A stretch of 64,000 nt of DNA. Origin: an uncultured Alistipes sp. (GTDB lineage: Bacteria; Bacteroidota; Bacteroidia; Bacteroidales; Rikenellaceae). The notes below the pieces were generated by a model that saw only the letters and a program-made list of their open reading frames with translations, ran no database searches and was not told where the DNA came from. Position numbers and translations under genes: made by a program. The stretch is taken from assembly GCA_944321185.1 (NCBI GenBank), contig CALUKH010000002.1, positions 146,941 to 210,940 on the forward strand. The letters run 5' to 3'. Shown here piece by piece: positions 52,235-60,247 of the stretch (position 1 is its first letter; every line of letters begins with the position of its first letter).

Positions 52235-53116
52235 CTACAAACCTTTTACGCTACGCAGGGCTTCTTCGGCCATGTACGACGAGCGGACCAGCGGGGCGCT
52301 CGCGCAATAGCTGAAACCCATATCCAGCGCTTGGAGTCTGTACCATTCGAATTTTTCGGGAGAGATGTACGCCGCAACGGGGTAATGCTCCAGAGTAGGC
52401 CGAAGGTACTGACCAAGCGTTACGATCCTGACACCCGCTTCGCGCAGGTCGTGCAGGGTCTGTAAAACTTCCTCATCGCTCTCGCCGAGTCCGACCATCA
52501 GACCGCTTTTCGTCACGACGCCCCGGCTGCTCATGTAGCGCAGGGTCTCCAGGCTGGTCCGGTATCGGGCCCGGGACCGTACCAGAGGGGTCAGTCGCTC
52601 GACGGTTTCGATGTTGTGCCCGATGATATCGGGCTTCGACGCGATGACCGTATCCAGCAGATCGGGCCGTGCGTCGAGATCGGGAATAAGGAGCTCAATT
52701 ACGGCGTCGGGATTCTGTGAGCGGATGGCCTCCACGGTGGCGGCCCAGTGGGCGGCACCTCCGTCGGGGAGGTCGTCGCGGGTCACGGAGGTGACGACGA
52801 CATACCTCAGTTTCATCAGGGCGACGCTTTCAGCGACCTTGCGGGGTTCGTCGGCATCGGGGGCCTCGGGACGTCCCGTACGGGTAGCGCAGAAGCGGCA
52901 GCCGCGTGTGCAGATGTCACCCAGGATCATGAAGGTTGCGGTTCTCCGGCTCCAGCATTCGGCCTGATTCGGGCAGCGACCGCTGCTGCAAATGGTGTGC
53001 AGACCGTGTTTTTCGACGATGTCATGCACCTCGGCCCATTCGGGAGTTTGTCGGAGACGGATCTTCAGCCATCCGGGTTTTTTGAGTACATCTACCTTGT
53101 CATGAAACTTCGGCAT
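52235..53116 (-). CDS. lipA: LipA, lipoyl synthase
   Basis: Radical SAM enzyme of 293 residues that inserts two sulfurs into the octanoyl chain. The auxiliary cluster ligands are in ICSSGRCPNQAECW (Cys-x4-Cys-x5-Cys), the radical SAM CxxxCxxC is CTRGCRFC, and the C-terminal RSSY motif (LVRSSYMAEE) supplies the Ser that ligates the sacrificial cluster. Other family blocks: VTSVTRDDLPDGGAAHWA, KSGLMVGLGE. ATG at 53114-53116, TATTTTTG at 53143-53150. First gene of lipA-lipB-recJ. Confidence 0.96.
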   Translation of the reverse strand: MPKFHDKVDVLKKPGWLKIRLRQTPEWAEVHDIVEKHGLHTICSSGRCPNQAECWSRRTATFMILGDICTRGCRFCATRTGRPEAPDADEPRKVAESVALMKLRYVVVTSVTRDDLPDGGAAHWAATVEAIRSQNPDAVIELLIPDLDARPDLLDTVIASKPDIIGHNIETVERLTPLVRSRARYRTSLETLRYMSSRGVVTKSGLMVGLGESDEEVLQTLHDLREAGVRIVTLGQYLRPTLEHYPVAAYISPEKFEWYRLQALDMGFSYCASAPLVRSSYMAEEALRSVKGL

Positions 53117-53142
53117 TTAAGTTCATTATTTTCCTATTGTTG

Positions 53143-53150
53143 CAAAAATA
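53143..53150 (-). promoter_or_regulatory. -7 box of lipA-lipB-recJ
   Basis: TATTTTTG on the minus strand, 26 bases before the lipA ATG. Confidence 0.6.
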
Positions 53151-53248
53151 GAAAAAATAATTGACAATTCCCAATGTATCTTTTCGTGACGGCGGTGTTT
53201 GCTGCGCGAATTTCGGGGGATTGATTTGCCGGGAGCGGTTTTTTGTGC

Positions 53249-53256
53249 TATCTTTG
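53249..53256 (+). promoter_or_regulatory. Complete promoter before the orphan ORF
   Basis: TATCTTTG with TTG 20 bases upstream (53226-53228). It implies a leader of about 195 bases (to 53458) that includes a run of nine G at 53382-53390. No riboswitch family is recognised in the leader. Confidence 0.6.
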
Positions 53257-53458
53257 CGAAGCGGATTTTCTGCGGGGCTGATCCTCGCCAGCGGTTGTCA
53301 TCTTTCGCACCATGTGATTCATTTCAAGCACCTTTCATAGAGACAGTTTTACGATTTTCCCGGTGGGGATCGATCGTGTCCGGGGGGGGGCGGACCTTGC
53401 CGTGCGCCGATTTCCATCCGTGAAAACTTGTCTTGTCGTTTTTTGAAATTTTGTCTCT

Positions 53459-53938
53459 ATGGGAAATCCACGATTTTCTCAGGCTGGCTACCGCCTGGCG
53501 GCCAGCCTGCATGGCGAGCGGCTGTGGCTGGCTGACGATCTGCAACGGAGGCTCGTTGCGGAGATGACCGCCCGCATCGACACTTCGTCCAGACTTGGCA
53601 GCGCGAAACTGCGCTTGAACGGGTCGACGGCTTCCGGGATGGATTATCGGGCTTTCAGCCGGAGTGTGGCCTGTGAACGCCTGGCCGTATTCCAGCTCTT
53701 GCTCGGAGATCCGTTGACTGCGTTCGGGACCCTTTGCGAGGCGGCCTACGAGGCGCTTTGCGGCGGGGAATACGATCATGGCGAGGTGTCGCTTCCGTCC
53801 CGGTTTCTGCGGATTCGGTTCTATCGGCTGTGGGATCGGATTCTTGCTCTGAAGGCTGCGGAACCTCTGTTGCGGGACGTGCCGATCGATTCCCGGCTTC
53901 CGGCAGAGGCCCGCCGTCTCGGAGGTCAATGGCTTTAG
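53459..53938 (+). CDS. Hypothetical protein, no family recognised
   Basis: A 159-residue soluble-looking protein, mostly helical by composition (YRLAASLHGERLWLADDLQRRLVAEMTARI, FSRSVACERLAVFQLLLGDPLTAFGTLCEAAYEALCGG), with no signal peptide or membrane helix. I see no known motif. It is supported by a good promoter, protein-like amino acid order and GC-rich third positions, but a long ORF is also open on the other strand, so confidence is moderate. The second half is rich in R and L (SRFLRIRFYRLWDRILALKAAEPLLRDV). Confidence 0.5.
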   Translation: MGNPRFSQAGYRLAASLHGERLWLADDLQRRLVAEMTARIDTSSRLGSAKLRLNGSTASGMDYRAFSRSVACERLAVFQLLLGDPLTAFGTLCEAAYEALCGGEYDHGEVSLPSRFLRIRFYRLWDRILALKAAEPLLRDVPIDSRLPAEARRLGGQWL

Positions 53939-54036
53939 CGGGGTGTTGTTGTCGGAGTGTTTGGACGAGGTCAGGTTCCGTTTTCGGCTCGGCAGCCCAT
54001 TTTTGGTCGGCTCACCGAAGTTTTTGTGCACAAAAA

Positions 54037-54067
54037 AGTGGCCCGGTACATCTCGTATCGGGCCACT
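54037..54067 (-). terminator. Strong hairpin, terminator for leftward transcription
   Basis: A 13-base-pair stem (AGTGGCCCG outer arm with CGGGCCACT, then GTAC with GTAT) and a 5-base loop; on the minus strand it is followed by six U. It lies 270 bases past the araC-family stop and probably ends that transcript. Confidence 0.8.
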
Positions 54068-54336
54068 CAGGTTAGGTTAGTTAGGTTAATGAGAGTGGGA
54101 GAACCCCACGTTTGATACACAAAAGTAGTTTGAATTTTATCAAAATCCAAATGTTTTGTAACATTTTTCTCAAAGCAGGGGAAAATATTTTACATTTTAT
54201 AATTAAAATTTTTTAATTATACGCGATTTTGTAAGTTTTTCACGAACGGATGCGGTCGGTCTCCGCGCGACGGATTTACGCACGCAACCGCTCGCCCGTT
54301 GCCCGGGCGGTTGATCTGTCCGCTCTGTGAGGCTTT
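54068..54336. other. AT-rich gap downstream of the AraC regulator
   Basis: Contains short TTAGG-like repeats (54069-54090), a small hairpin GTGGG-AGAA-CCCCAC near 54094-54108, and a perfect AT palindrome at 54198-54221 (11-base arms TATAATTAAAA). No ORF is credible. Possibly the 3' untranslated part of the AraC transcript, or a small RNA. Confidence 0.4.
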
Positions 54337-55221
54337 TCAGAGAGCCGGTTCCTCGATCGGAGCGGCCGTCAGATGGTGATGGCGATACGACGCCGGGGTC
54401 ATCTGATACTCCTTCTTGAAGAGTTTGATGAAGTGCGACGTGTTGGGGAAGGTGCATTCGTTGCCGATCTCGGAGATCGACTTCGAGGTGGAGATCAGCA
54501 GCAACCGTGCGTGCATCAGCCGCTGGCGGATGTACCACTTGTGGGGCGGCATCTCGAAATGGCGCCGGAACTCCTTCTTGAACGACGTCAGCGAGCGGTT
54601 GGTCAGTCGCGCCAGCTCCTCGATCGAGATATCCTTGAAGATGTGGTCGTAGACGATCTGTTCGAAATTCTCCTTGGCCGAATCGACGTTGTTGAGCAGT
54701 TTGCTCTTCAGGCAGCAATCTTCGTGCGAGGCGATCAGATAGATCAACTCGGTCATTTTGATATTCTCGGCCGTTTCGTCGTGGCGGAACTCCTCGTCGC
54801 GCAGGTAGTTGTTCGTATTGACGAAAAAGTTGCGCAACGAGTTCCATGCGGTCATGAAGATTTCGTTGCGGTTCCGGCAGTTTTCGCACGAGTGTTCGTT
54901 CGAGACGTTCAGGCCGTAGGTGATGTTCAGATGCATGAGGATGCGCTGCAGGTCCTCCGGGGTGTAGTAGAAGACGACCTGTTCGAAGGGCTGGCCGCCT
55001 TCGGGGCAGTTTTCGGTGTAGTGGTGGCCGATACCCAGGTAGAAGACATCGCCGCGCGAGAGGGTTTGGCGTTTGTCGCCGTCGTAGATGTTTTTGGTTC
55101 CGCGCAGGATGTAGCCGATGGCATAGCGGGACAGGACTTGGGTTTGAATCCCGTTGTGAAGTGTTTCGACGTACTTCACGATCATCGGTTGTTGAACCGA
55201 TGAGTTCATTGAATTCTTCAT
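54337..55221 (-). CDS. AraC-family transcription regulator
   Basis: Cytoplasmic regulator of 294 residues. N-terminal cupin-like sensing domain (about 15-120; SRYAIGYILRGTKNIYDGDKRQTLSRGDVFYLGIGHHYTE) and C-terminal AraC double helix-turn-helix (about 190-285; ISIEELARLTNRSLTSFKKEFRRHFEMPPHKWYIRQRLMHARLLLISTSKSISEIGNECTFPNTSHFIKLFKKEYQMTPASYR). A Cys-rich middle (HSCENCRNRN and DCCLKS) might sense metal or redox; that is speculation. ATG at 55219-55221 with TATATTTG at 55278-55285. No obvious target gene lies beside it. Confidence 0.92.
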   Translation of the reverse strand: MKNSMNSSVQQPMIVKYVETLHNGIQTQVLSRYAIGYILRGTKNIYDGDKRQTLSRGDVFYLGIGHHYTENCPEGGQPFEQVVFYYTPEDLQRILMHLNITYGLNVSNEHSCENCRNRNEIFMTAWNSLRNFFVNTNNYLRDEEFRHDETAENIKMTELIYLIASHEDCCLKSKLLNNVDSAKENFEQIVYDHIFKDISIEELARLTNRSLTSFKKEFRRHFEMPPHKWYIRQRLMHARLLLISTSKSISEIGNECTFPNTSHFIKLFKKEYQMTPASYRHHHLTAAPIEEPAL

Positions 55222-55277
55222 GCTAATTGTAATTTAAGTTTTTTGGTACAAAGCGTTGCGTCACTTTTGTCCGTACT

Positions 55278-55285
55278 CAAATATA
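55278..55285 (-). promoter_or_regulatory. -7 box of the AraC-family gene
   Basis: TATATTTG on the minus strand, 56 bases before the ATG, in an AT-rich stretch (55222-55378). Confidence 0.55.
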
Positions 55286-55378
55286 CAATTAAAACTTTCC
55301 AATCTACTATATTCAATAGCATAATTGGGCTTAATCGCTAAAATAAACCTGTTTTTGCTACTGAATGGTCTAAATATG

Positions 55379-56383
55379 TTATTGCATGAAGCGTATGGCG
55401 ATCCCTCCGGCCAGGATGAGCAGGTAGAGGATGAGGGTCGGAAGTCGGTGAATCCGAACCAGAAGGAAGGGGATGAGGACTGCCGACGGAACGGCCGCAA
55501 GGAGCAGGCCGCTTGTCGTAGAGACGGGGTTGATCATCGTCGGGATGAAGAGAACGAACAGTCCGATCTGGAAACTGAAGATGGTGCGAGGTTTGTTTCC
55601 GGCGGCGAAGCTGTCGGCCAGGAAGTAGAACAGGGCGACCACGTCGAGCAGGAAAACCAACCCGAAGAAGATCAGATTTTGCAGCGGCAGGGCTTCGACG
55701 GCATCGAGCGGAGATCCGTTGACGTAAGCCTCCCATGCAAGGATAAACGGGCTCGTGAAGTCGCCGCCGGCTCCCCAGTTGACGTAACCGTACGCCAATA
55801 TCGGCAGCAGGAGTCCCGCCAGAGCGACGACCGTTTCGCGCAGCGTGCGGTGGAACAAGATGACGGCCGTCGGCAGCAACAGGATCAGCGGCAGGGATGC
55901 GGGTGCTACCAGGATCAGCATCCCGAGGTACATCGAGGCGCGGAAGATGGCATCGAACCCGTATCCGTTGCAGAATGCGCGGCTGAAGTTTCTCACGCTC
56001 AGGGCGAGCAGCGTTGCGGCGATGATCGATGAGAGGCAGTACGGACCGGCGATCAGCCCGGCGACGAAGGCGCCGTAAAGCGGTATCGGGAGACACGTTC
56101 CGACGGAGTAGAGGTTGTAGCGGATGGTCAGACGACCGAGGATCAACCCCGTGAAGAGCATCAGCACCCCTCCGATCCAGCTTGCCCAGAGCGGGCAGAC
56201 CGTCTGGAAGCGGCACAGCAGTTCTTCGGCCGACTGGATGGCGAGCAGACCGTGGGTCGGGATGGCGATGTTTTCGGCCGTGCAGTCGGCCGGTGCCGCT
56301 GACCGCCACATCGCAACGACCGTGATGGCCACAAGCGTCAGAAGGGCCGGAACGAGCGGCTGCCGTGCGATGTTGAACTTCAT
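55379..56383 (-). CDS. Polytopic membrane protein (DUF6427-like)
   Basis: Integral membrane protein of 334 residues with about eight to ten helices (for example PALLTLVAITVVAMW, WIGGVLMLFTGLILG, FVAGLIAGPYCLSSIIAATLLALSV, ASMYLGMLILVAPASLPLILLLPTAVILF, VVALAGLLLPILAYGYVNW, LIFFGLVFLLDVVALFYFL). The pattern resembles the DUF6427 family common in Bacteroidetes. Function unknown. It is divergent from rnhB; no good -7 box is visible on its strand. Confidence 0.75.
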   Translation of the reverse strand: MKFNIARQPLVPALLTLVAITVVAMWRSAAPADCTAENIAIPTHGLLAIQSAEELLCRFQTVCPLWASWIGGVLMLFTGLILGRLTIRYNLYSVGTCLPIPLYGAFVAGLIAGPYCLSSIIAATLLALSVRNFSRAFCNGYGFDAIFRASMYLGMLILVAPASLPLILLLPTAVILFHRTLRETVVALAGLLLPILAYGYVNWGAGGDFTSPFILAWEAYVNGSPLDAVEALPLQNLIFFGLVFLLDVVALFYFLADSFAAGNKPRTIFSFQIGLFVLFIPTMINPVSTTSGLLLAAVPSAVLIPFLLVRIHRLPTLILYLLILAGGIAIRFMQ

Positions 56384-56435
56384 GTCGGGACTCTTTTTTC
56401 GGGGGTAAAATTAGCGAAAAAAGCTGAATATTGCG

Positions 56436-56443
56436 TAACTTTG
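56436..56443 (+). promoter_or_regulatory. -7 box of rnhB
   Basis: TAACTTTG, 49 bases before the rnhB ATG. Confidence 0.5.
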
Positions 56444-56492
56444 TTCGTTTCGTTGCCCGAGCCGCGCGAGATTTCGCGGCGGAAGGATCGCG

Positions 56493-57107
56493 ATGAAACG
56501 GGAGGACATGTTGGAGAATCAGTATCAATACGAAAAACGGGAGGCCGGATGCGACGAAGCCGGCCGGGGATGTCTTGCCGGGCCGGTTTTTGCGGCGGCG
56601 GTGATTCTTCCGCTCGATTTTCACGACCCGCTGCTGAACGATTCGAAGCAGATGACCGAGCGCAACCGCGACAAGCTGCGTCTGATCATCGAGCGTGAGG
56701 CTGTTGCGTGGGCCGTCGAGGCGGTATCGGCGGCGCGCATCGATGAGATCAACATCCTGAATGCCTCCTTCGAGGGGATGTCGCTGGCGGCGGCACGCCT
56801 GGATCCGGCGGCGGAATTCCTGGCGATTGACGGCAATCGGTTTCGCACGCGGCTGAGTATCCCGTGGCAGTGTATCGTCAAGGGAGACGGCAAATATGCC
56901 GATATTGCGGCAGCCTCGGTGCTGGCCAAGACCCATCGCGACGAGTATATGCGCCATCTTGCGGAGGAGTATCCGCAGTACGGCTGGTCGCGGAACAAGG
57001 GTTACCCGACGCGCGAACACCGCCTGGCGATTCGTGAGCACGGTTTGACGCCGTATCATCGGTTGACCTTCAACCACGAGATCGACCAGTTGGAGCTGCC
57101 CTTCTGA
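56493..57107 (+). CDS. rnhB: Ribonuclease HII
   Basis: Cytoplasmic RNase of 204 residues that cuts RNA in RNA-DNA hybrids and at single ribonucleotides. Core motif EAGCDEAGRGCLAGPVFAAAV (17-37) supplies the first Asp-Glu; NDSKQMTERNRDKL, AIDGNRF and KGDGKYADIAAASVLAKTHRDEYM supply the remaining acidic residues; the end VERHGLTPYHRLTF-like block (here IREHGLTPYHRLTF) is typical. ATG at 56493; leader of about 45 bases. Confidence 0.96.
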   Translation: MKREDMLENQYQYEKREAGCDEAGRGCLAGPVFAAAVILPLDFHDPLLNDSKQMTERNRDKLRLIIEREAVAWAVEAVSAARIDEINILNASFEGMSLAAARLDPAAEFLAIDGNRFRTRLSIPWQCIVKGDGKYADIAAASVLAKTHRDEYMRHLAEEYPQYGWSRNKGYPTREHRLAIREHGLTPYHRLTFNHEIDQLELPF

Positions 57108-57458
57108 TCGTCCGGATCCGGTCGTCTCCGGTCAGTCTTTGGTCAGTCTCCGGCGATTTCTGCCCTTCTCCTCAGTTGTGTCTTTTCAGCTATTTCCCGG
57201 AAATTTATTGCCGGCTGGTCTGTTGCTTTTCGATTGTTTTCTGAAAAGTCGTCACTGGCTTGAGTGCTGCTTTCCGGCGATTCTACAGCACCTAATTGTG
57301 GGCAGGAGTGCGGTTTTTCGATGATTTTTCGAGATCCTGGTTCCTGTCTATCCGTGCCTTGCCGGGCTGTTCTTAACGCCCTCCATTTCGTTTGCTCTTG
57401 TGGTCGGCTTGATTTTCTCGATTCCAATTCGTCGCCCTTCCCTCCGTTTCACCTCAAT
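57108..57458. other. Gap after rnhB, nothing recognised
   Basis: About 350 bases of T-rich sequence. Short repeats of GTCTCCGG/GTCAGTCT occur just after the rnhB stop. Short open frames exist on both strands but none is protein-like. No tRNA, promoter box or clear hairpin is seen before the terminator at 57459. Confidence 0.6.
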
Positions 57459-57493
57459 AAAAAAACGGCCCTCCATGACGGAGAGCCGTTTTT
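57459..57493. terminator. Terminator of the exb cluster
   Basis: A stem CGGCCCTCC / GGAGAGCCG (one mismatch) with a 5-base loop, flanked by A and T runs; it can act both ways between rnhB and the exb genes. Confidence 0.82.
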
Positions 57494-57511
57494 CGAATAG
57501 TATTCCACCGA

Positions 57512-57991
57512 TTACTGGTACTGATAACCCAGCGTTTTCGAGGCGGCGTAGGAGATCTTCAGAGCGTTGGCGCGACGGAGCTCCTGCTTGACGTCGGTCA
57601 CGATACCCATCTTCGTGGCCTGGTCGGCCTTCAGGCAGATGGTCATCGAGGCACGATCGGCTTCGCTGAGTTTGTCACGTTCCGCGGCGACGAAGTCCAG
57701 AATGTCGCGGGTGGATTTGTACGAGTCGTTCAGCTGGATGCGGGGTGCGGTACCGAACTTGGCCTGCATCGTCAGAGACGGGGGGCCGATGTGGATGAAG
57801 CTGACGAGCGATTTCTTCTCGAGTTTCTGCACTTCGGTAGCCTCCGGAAGCTTGTATCGCACGAGCAGTTCCTGATCACGCATGGTCGTCGAGACCATGA
57901 AGAAGAAGAGGATCATGAAGATCACGTCAGGAAGCGATGCCGTCGAGATACCGGGCAGACTTTTGCTGCCCTTCTTTTTCATTACTGCCAT
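57512..57991 (-). CDS. exbD: ExbD/TolR-type biopolymer transport protein (second copy)
   Basis: Inner-membrane protein of 159 residues: short cytoplasmic N-terminus, one helix near 22-37 with the proton-carrying Asp (SLPDVIFMILFFFMV, D22), then a periplasmic domain. With ExbB it uses proton flow to drive TonB-type energy transfer to the outer membrane. Last gene of the cluster, three bases after the first exbD. It is more divergent from classical ExbD than its neighbour only in the periplasmic part. Confidence 0.9.
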   Translation of the reverse strand: MAVMKKKGSKSLPGISTASLPDVIFMILFFFMVSTTMRDQELLVRYKLPEATEVQKLEKKSLVSFIHIGPPSLTMQAKFGTAPRIQLNDSYKSTRDILDFVAAERDKLSEADRASMTICLKADQATKMGIVTDVKQELRRANALKISYAASKTLGYQYQ

Positions 57992-57994
57992 GGC

Positions 57995-58600
57995 TTACCT
58001 TTTAATATTACGTGGTTCTGCTTCCGAAATCTTCAGAGGCACTGCTTTTGCAACTGCATTTCGCTCATCCTCGGGCAGATCGGCGTATTTGGCGCCGAAC
58101 TTGCGGGTAGCGACTTCATCGCGCACTTCGTTGAAGGCGCGGGTGAGTTCGTTCTGCACCATGATGTACGACTGGTAGTTCGTATCACGGGTAGTCTGGA
58201 GCGAGATAACGCCCTCGCTGACCGGATAGACCCATTTGCCGCCATTGGCCAGTTCGATCTCCTTGTTGGTGCGCTCCGGGAGGTTGGGGTCGTCCATCGG
58301 GTTGACGATGAACTCCTTGGCCCGCTCCTTGAGCTGACTCAGGTCGATCGGTTCCTGTTTGCCGGAGGCTCCTGCCATGATGTCGCCTCGGCCGTTGATG
58401 AATACCAGGAAGAGGTTACGCTCTTTCACCTTGATCTCCTCCTGCTGTTGGTCCTCAGGAGGCATGGGCGGAAGCATACGTGCGATACCGGTATCGGTAT
58501 TCATCGTGGTAGCGACCAGGAAGAAGATCAGCAACAGGAAGGCGATGTCGGCTTGGGATCCAGCATTGATGTCTGGAGTTTTTCTTTTGTCTATTGCCAT
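57995..58600 (-). CDS. exbD: ExbD/TolR-type biopolymer transport protein (first copy)
   Basis: Bitopic protein of 201 residues. N-terminus MAIDKRKTPDINAGSQADIAFLLLIFFLVATTM places the membrane-embedded Asp at about 18 (QADIAFLL). The periplasmic part is longer than usual and includes a P/Q/E-rich hinge (LPPMPPEDQQQEE). Paired with the second ExbD and with ExbB upstream; by family, a stator that powers TonB-dependent uptake or gliding-type machinery. Separate copies suggest a mixed ExbD dimer. Confidence 0.9.
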   Translation of the reverse strand: MAIDKRKTPDINAGSQADIAFLLLIFFLVATTMNTDTGIARMLPPMPPEDQQQEEIKVKERNLFLVFINGRGDIMAGASGKQEPIDLSQLKERAKEFIVNPMDDPNLPERTNKEIELANGGKWVYPVSEGVISLQTTRDTNYQSYIMVQNELTRAFNEVRDEVATRKFGAKYADLPEDERNAVAKAVPLKISEAEPRNIKR

Positions 58601-58617
58601 TGCCTTGTCTGTTTCTA

Positions 58618-59037
58618 CTATTTGAATGCGCCCCAGATTTCGGTTACGACAGCCGTGATGAAGGCTGCGGCGAAAGCGACATACGTCACGATGATGCTCG
58701 CTTCGGTGATGACGGTTTCAGGGTGTCCGAAGAATCCGTTGTTCTGGAGGTCTACGATATTGATCGTGTGGCTGGCCGAATAGAAGTACGACACGCCGAC
58801 GACAACGATGACCAAAGCCAGGGAGAGGATGGCTCCCTTGATGCCTGCGGGGTTCTGAATCATTCCGAAGATGGCGCAGAAGAGGGCGGCAGCGATGGCG
58901 AACACGAAGAGGAAGTATCCCCAGATGAGGTTCACGCTGATCGCAGCTTCCGAGCCACCGGTGGCAATCGCGTAGACCAGAAGGACTAACGTGATGACCA
59001 TCAGAACGCCCAGCAATATGTTCATTACTTTTTTCAT
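58618..59037 (-). CDS. Four-helix membrane protein of the exb cluster
   Basis: A 139-residue protein with about four hydrophobic segments (ILLGVLMVITLVLLVYAIA, VNLIWGYFLFVFAIAAALFCAIFG, AILSLALVIVVVGVSYFY, IIVTYVAFAAAFITAVV). It lies between exbB and the two exbD genes and is transcribed with them. I recall this small protein as a regular companion in Bacteroidales exb clusters; its role is unknown, perhaps assembly or regulation of the stator. Confidence 0.85.
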   Translation of the reverse strand: MKKVMNILLGVLMVITLVLLVYAIATGGSEAAISVNLIWGYFLFVFAIAAALFCAIFGMIQNPAGIKGAILSLALVIVVVGVSYFYSASHTINIVDLQNNGFFGHPETVITEASIIVTYVAFAAAFITAVVTEIWGAFK

Positions 59038-59065
59038 GATTGCTTAAGACTTTAACTGCGTTGGA

Positions 59066-59818
59066 TTATTTCTTGTTGTAAGCCGTCAGGATATCCATCA
59101 GCGTGATGGAGGAATCCTCCATTGCGTTCACGAGCGAGTCGATCTTGGCAATGATGTAGTTGTAGAACAGCTGAAGAATAACCGCAGCGATAAGACCCAT
59201 GAGGGTCGTCAGAAGGGCGACCTTGATACCACCTGCAACCAGCGTCGGGCTGATATCACCGGCAGCCTGGATGGCGTCGAAGGCGTCGATCATGCCGACC
59301 ACGGTACCCATAAATCCGAGCATCGGGCTCAGTGCGATGAACAGGCCGATCCACGACAGACCCGACTCCATCTGGCCGGTCTGAACCGATCCGTACGATA
59401 CGACGGCCTTTTCAACCGAGTCGAGACCCTGGTCGTAGCGGTCCAGGCCCTGATAGTAGATCGAAGCGATCGGGCCGCGGGTGTTGCGGCAAACCTCCTT
59501 GGCAGCCTCGATACCGCCGTTCTTGAGGGCCTCCTCAACGGCAGCGGCGAGTTTCTTGGAGTTGATCGTCGAGAGCGACAGGAAGAGGATACGCTCGATG
59601 GCCACGGCCAGACCGATTACCAAGCAGAGCAGGATCGGGAGCATCCAGCCCCAACCACCCTCGAGGAACTTCTGCATCAGCACGTGGTGCATGCTGTCGC
59701 CAGCGATCTGGGTTTCGGCAACAACCGTTTCGGCTGCGGCTGCGGCATCCTGCGCGTAAGCACTAACGGTACCCAGTACGGACAGGGCAACCGACGGGAT
59801 CAAAAAAAGTTTTTTCAT
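59066..59818 (-). CDS. exbB: ExbB/TolQ/MotA-family proton channel
   Basis: Inner-membrane protein of 250 residues. It has a cleavable signal-like N-terminus (MKKLFLIPSVALSVLGTVSAYAQ) and an Ala-rich linker before the first core helix (WGWMLPILLCLVIGLAVAIERILFL), then a large cytoplasmic loop, then two C-terminal helices (GLSWIGLFIALSPMLGFMGTVVGMIDAF and LVAGGIKVALLTTLMGLIAAVILQLFYNYI) with the conserved Thr residues that line the ion path. First gene of exbB-(139 aa protein)-exbD-exbD. Confidence 0.93.
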   Translation of the reverse strand: MKKLFLIPSVALSVLGTVSAYAQDAAAAAETVVAETQIAGDSMHHVLMQKFLEGGWGWMLPILLCLVIGLAVAIERILFLSLSTINSKKLAAAVEEALKNGGIEAAKEVCRNTRGPIASIYYQGLDRYDQGLDSVEKAVVSYGSVQTGQMESGLSWIGLFIALSPMLGFMGTVVGMIDAFDAIQAAGDISPTLVAGGIKVALLTTLMGLIAAVILQLFYNYIIAKIDSLVNAMEDSSITLMDILTAYNKK

Positions 59819-60247
59819 AGTTGTGTTGGAATAAGATTAAATTTGATTAGTTGATTTATTGTTTGTGTCTTTTTTTGAATTGGTTTCTTCGAGGTTGCTT
59901 GTGGGGATCGGTGGCAGGTCGCAGATGGAGGGGTGACCCGGGGAGGGCTTTCCGCATCTTTGGACCTGAGCGGTATCCGGTGTTTTTTGGCGGTTAAAAT
60001 TTTACTAAAAACATATTTTTTTTCGCTCCTGCGGCTTTCCGGGGCCTGTTGACGGGGTCTGGGACGGCTTTGGGGCGAGGGTTTCACACGTTTTCCCAAA
60101 TCCCGGATACGGGACCCGGATTTGGCTAATTGTTTGTCAATCAACTGTTTTTCGGCCTCCATGCGGCTTGCCGGCGAGGTTCGACGCTGCGGTAAGGGCA
60201 TATTAGCAGTGCGAAATATAGAAAAAAAAATCGTTTCGTGCAACGTC
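59819..60247. other. Leader region of the exb cluster
   Basis: Holds the exbB promoter somewhere in an AT-rich stretch (near 59990-60020), plus a very basic open frame on the minus strand (from about 60201 down to 59815) whose stop overlaps the exbB ATG by 4 bases. Upstream of that frame is TATATTTC, one base off the -7 consensus. The frame may be chance: it is rich in K, R, S, P and Q and its third positions are not GC-biased like real genes here. Confidence 0.4.

Noticed and set aside
53324-54031. 235-codon minus-strand frame over the orphan ORF
   Set aside because: Low-complexity basic composition and no promoter; the plus-strand ORF with a full promoter is preferred, though neither is proven.
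54069-54090. Telomere-like TTAGG repeats
   Set aside because: Only about four imperfect units in a bacterial chromosome; most likely chance or part of a small structured region.
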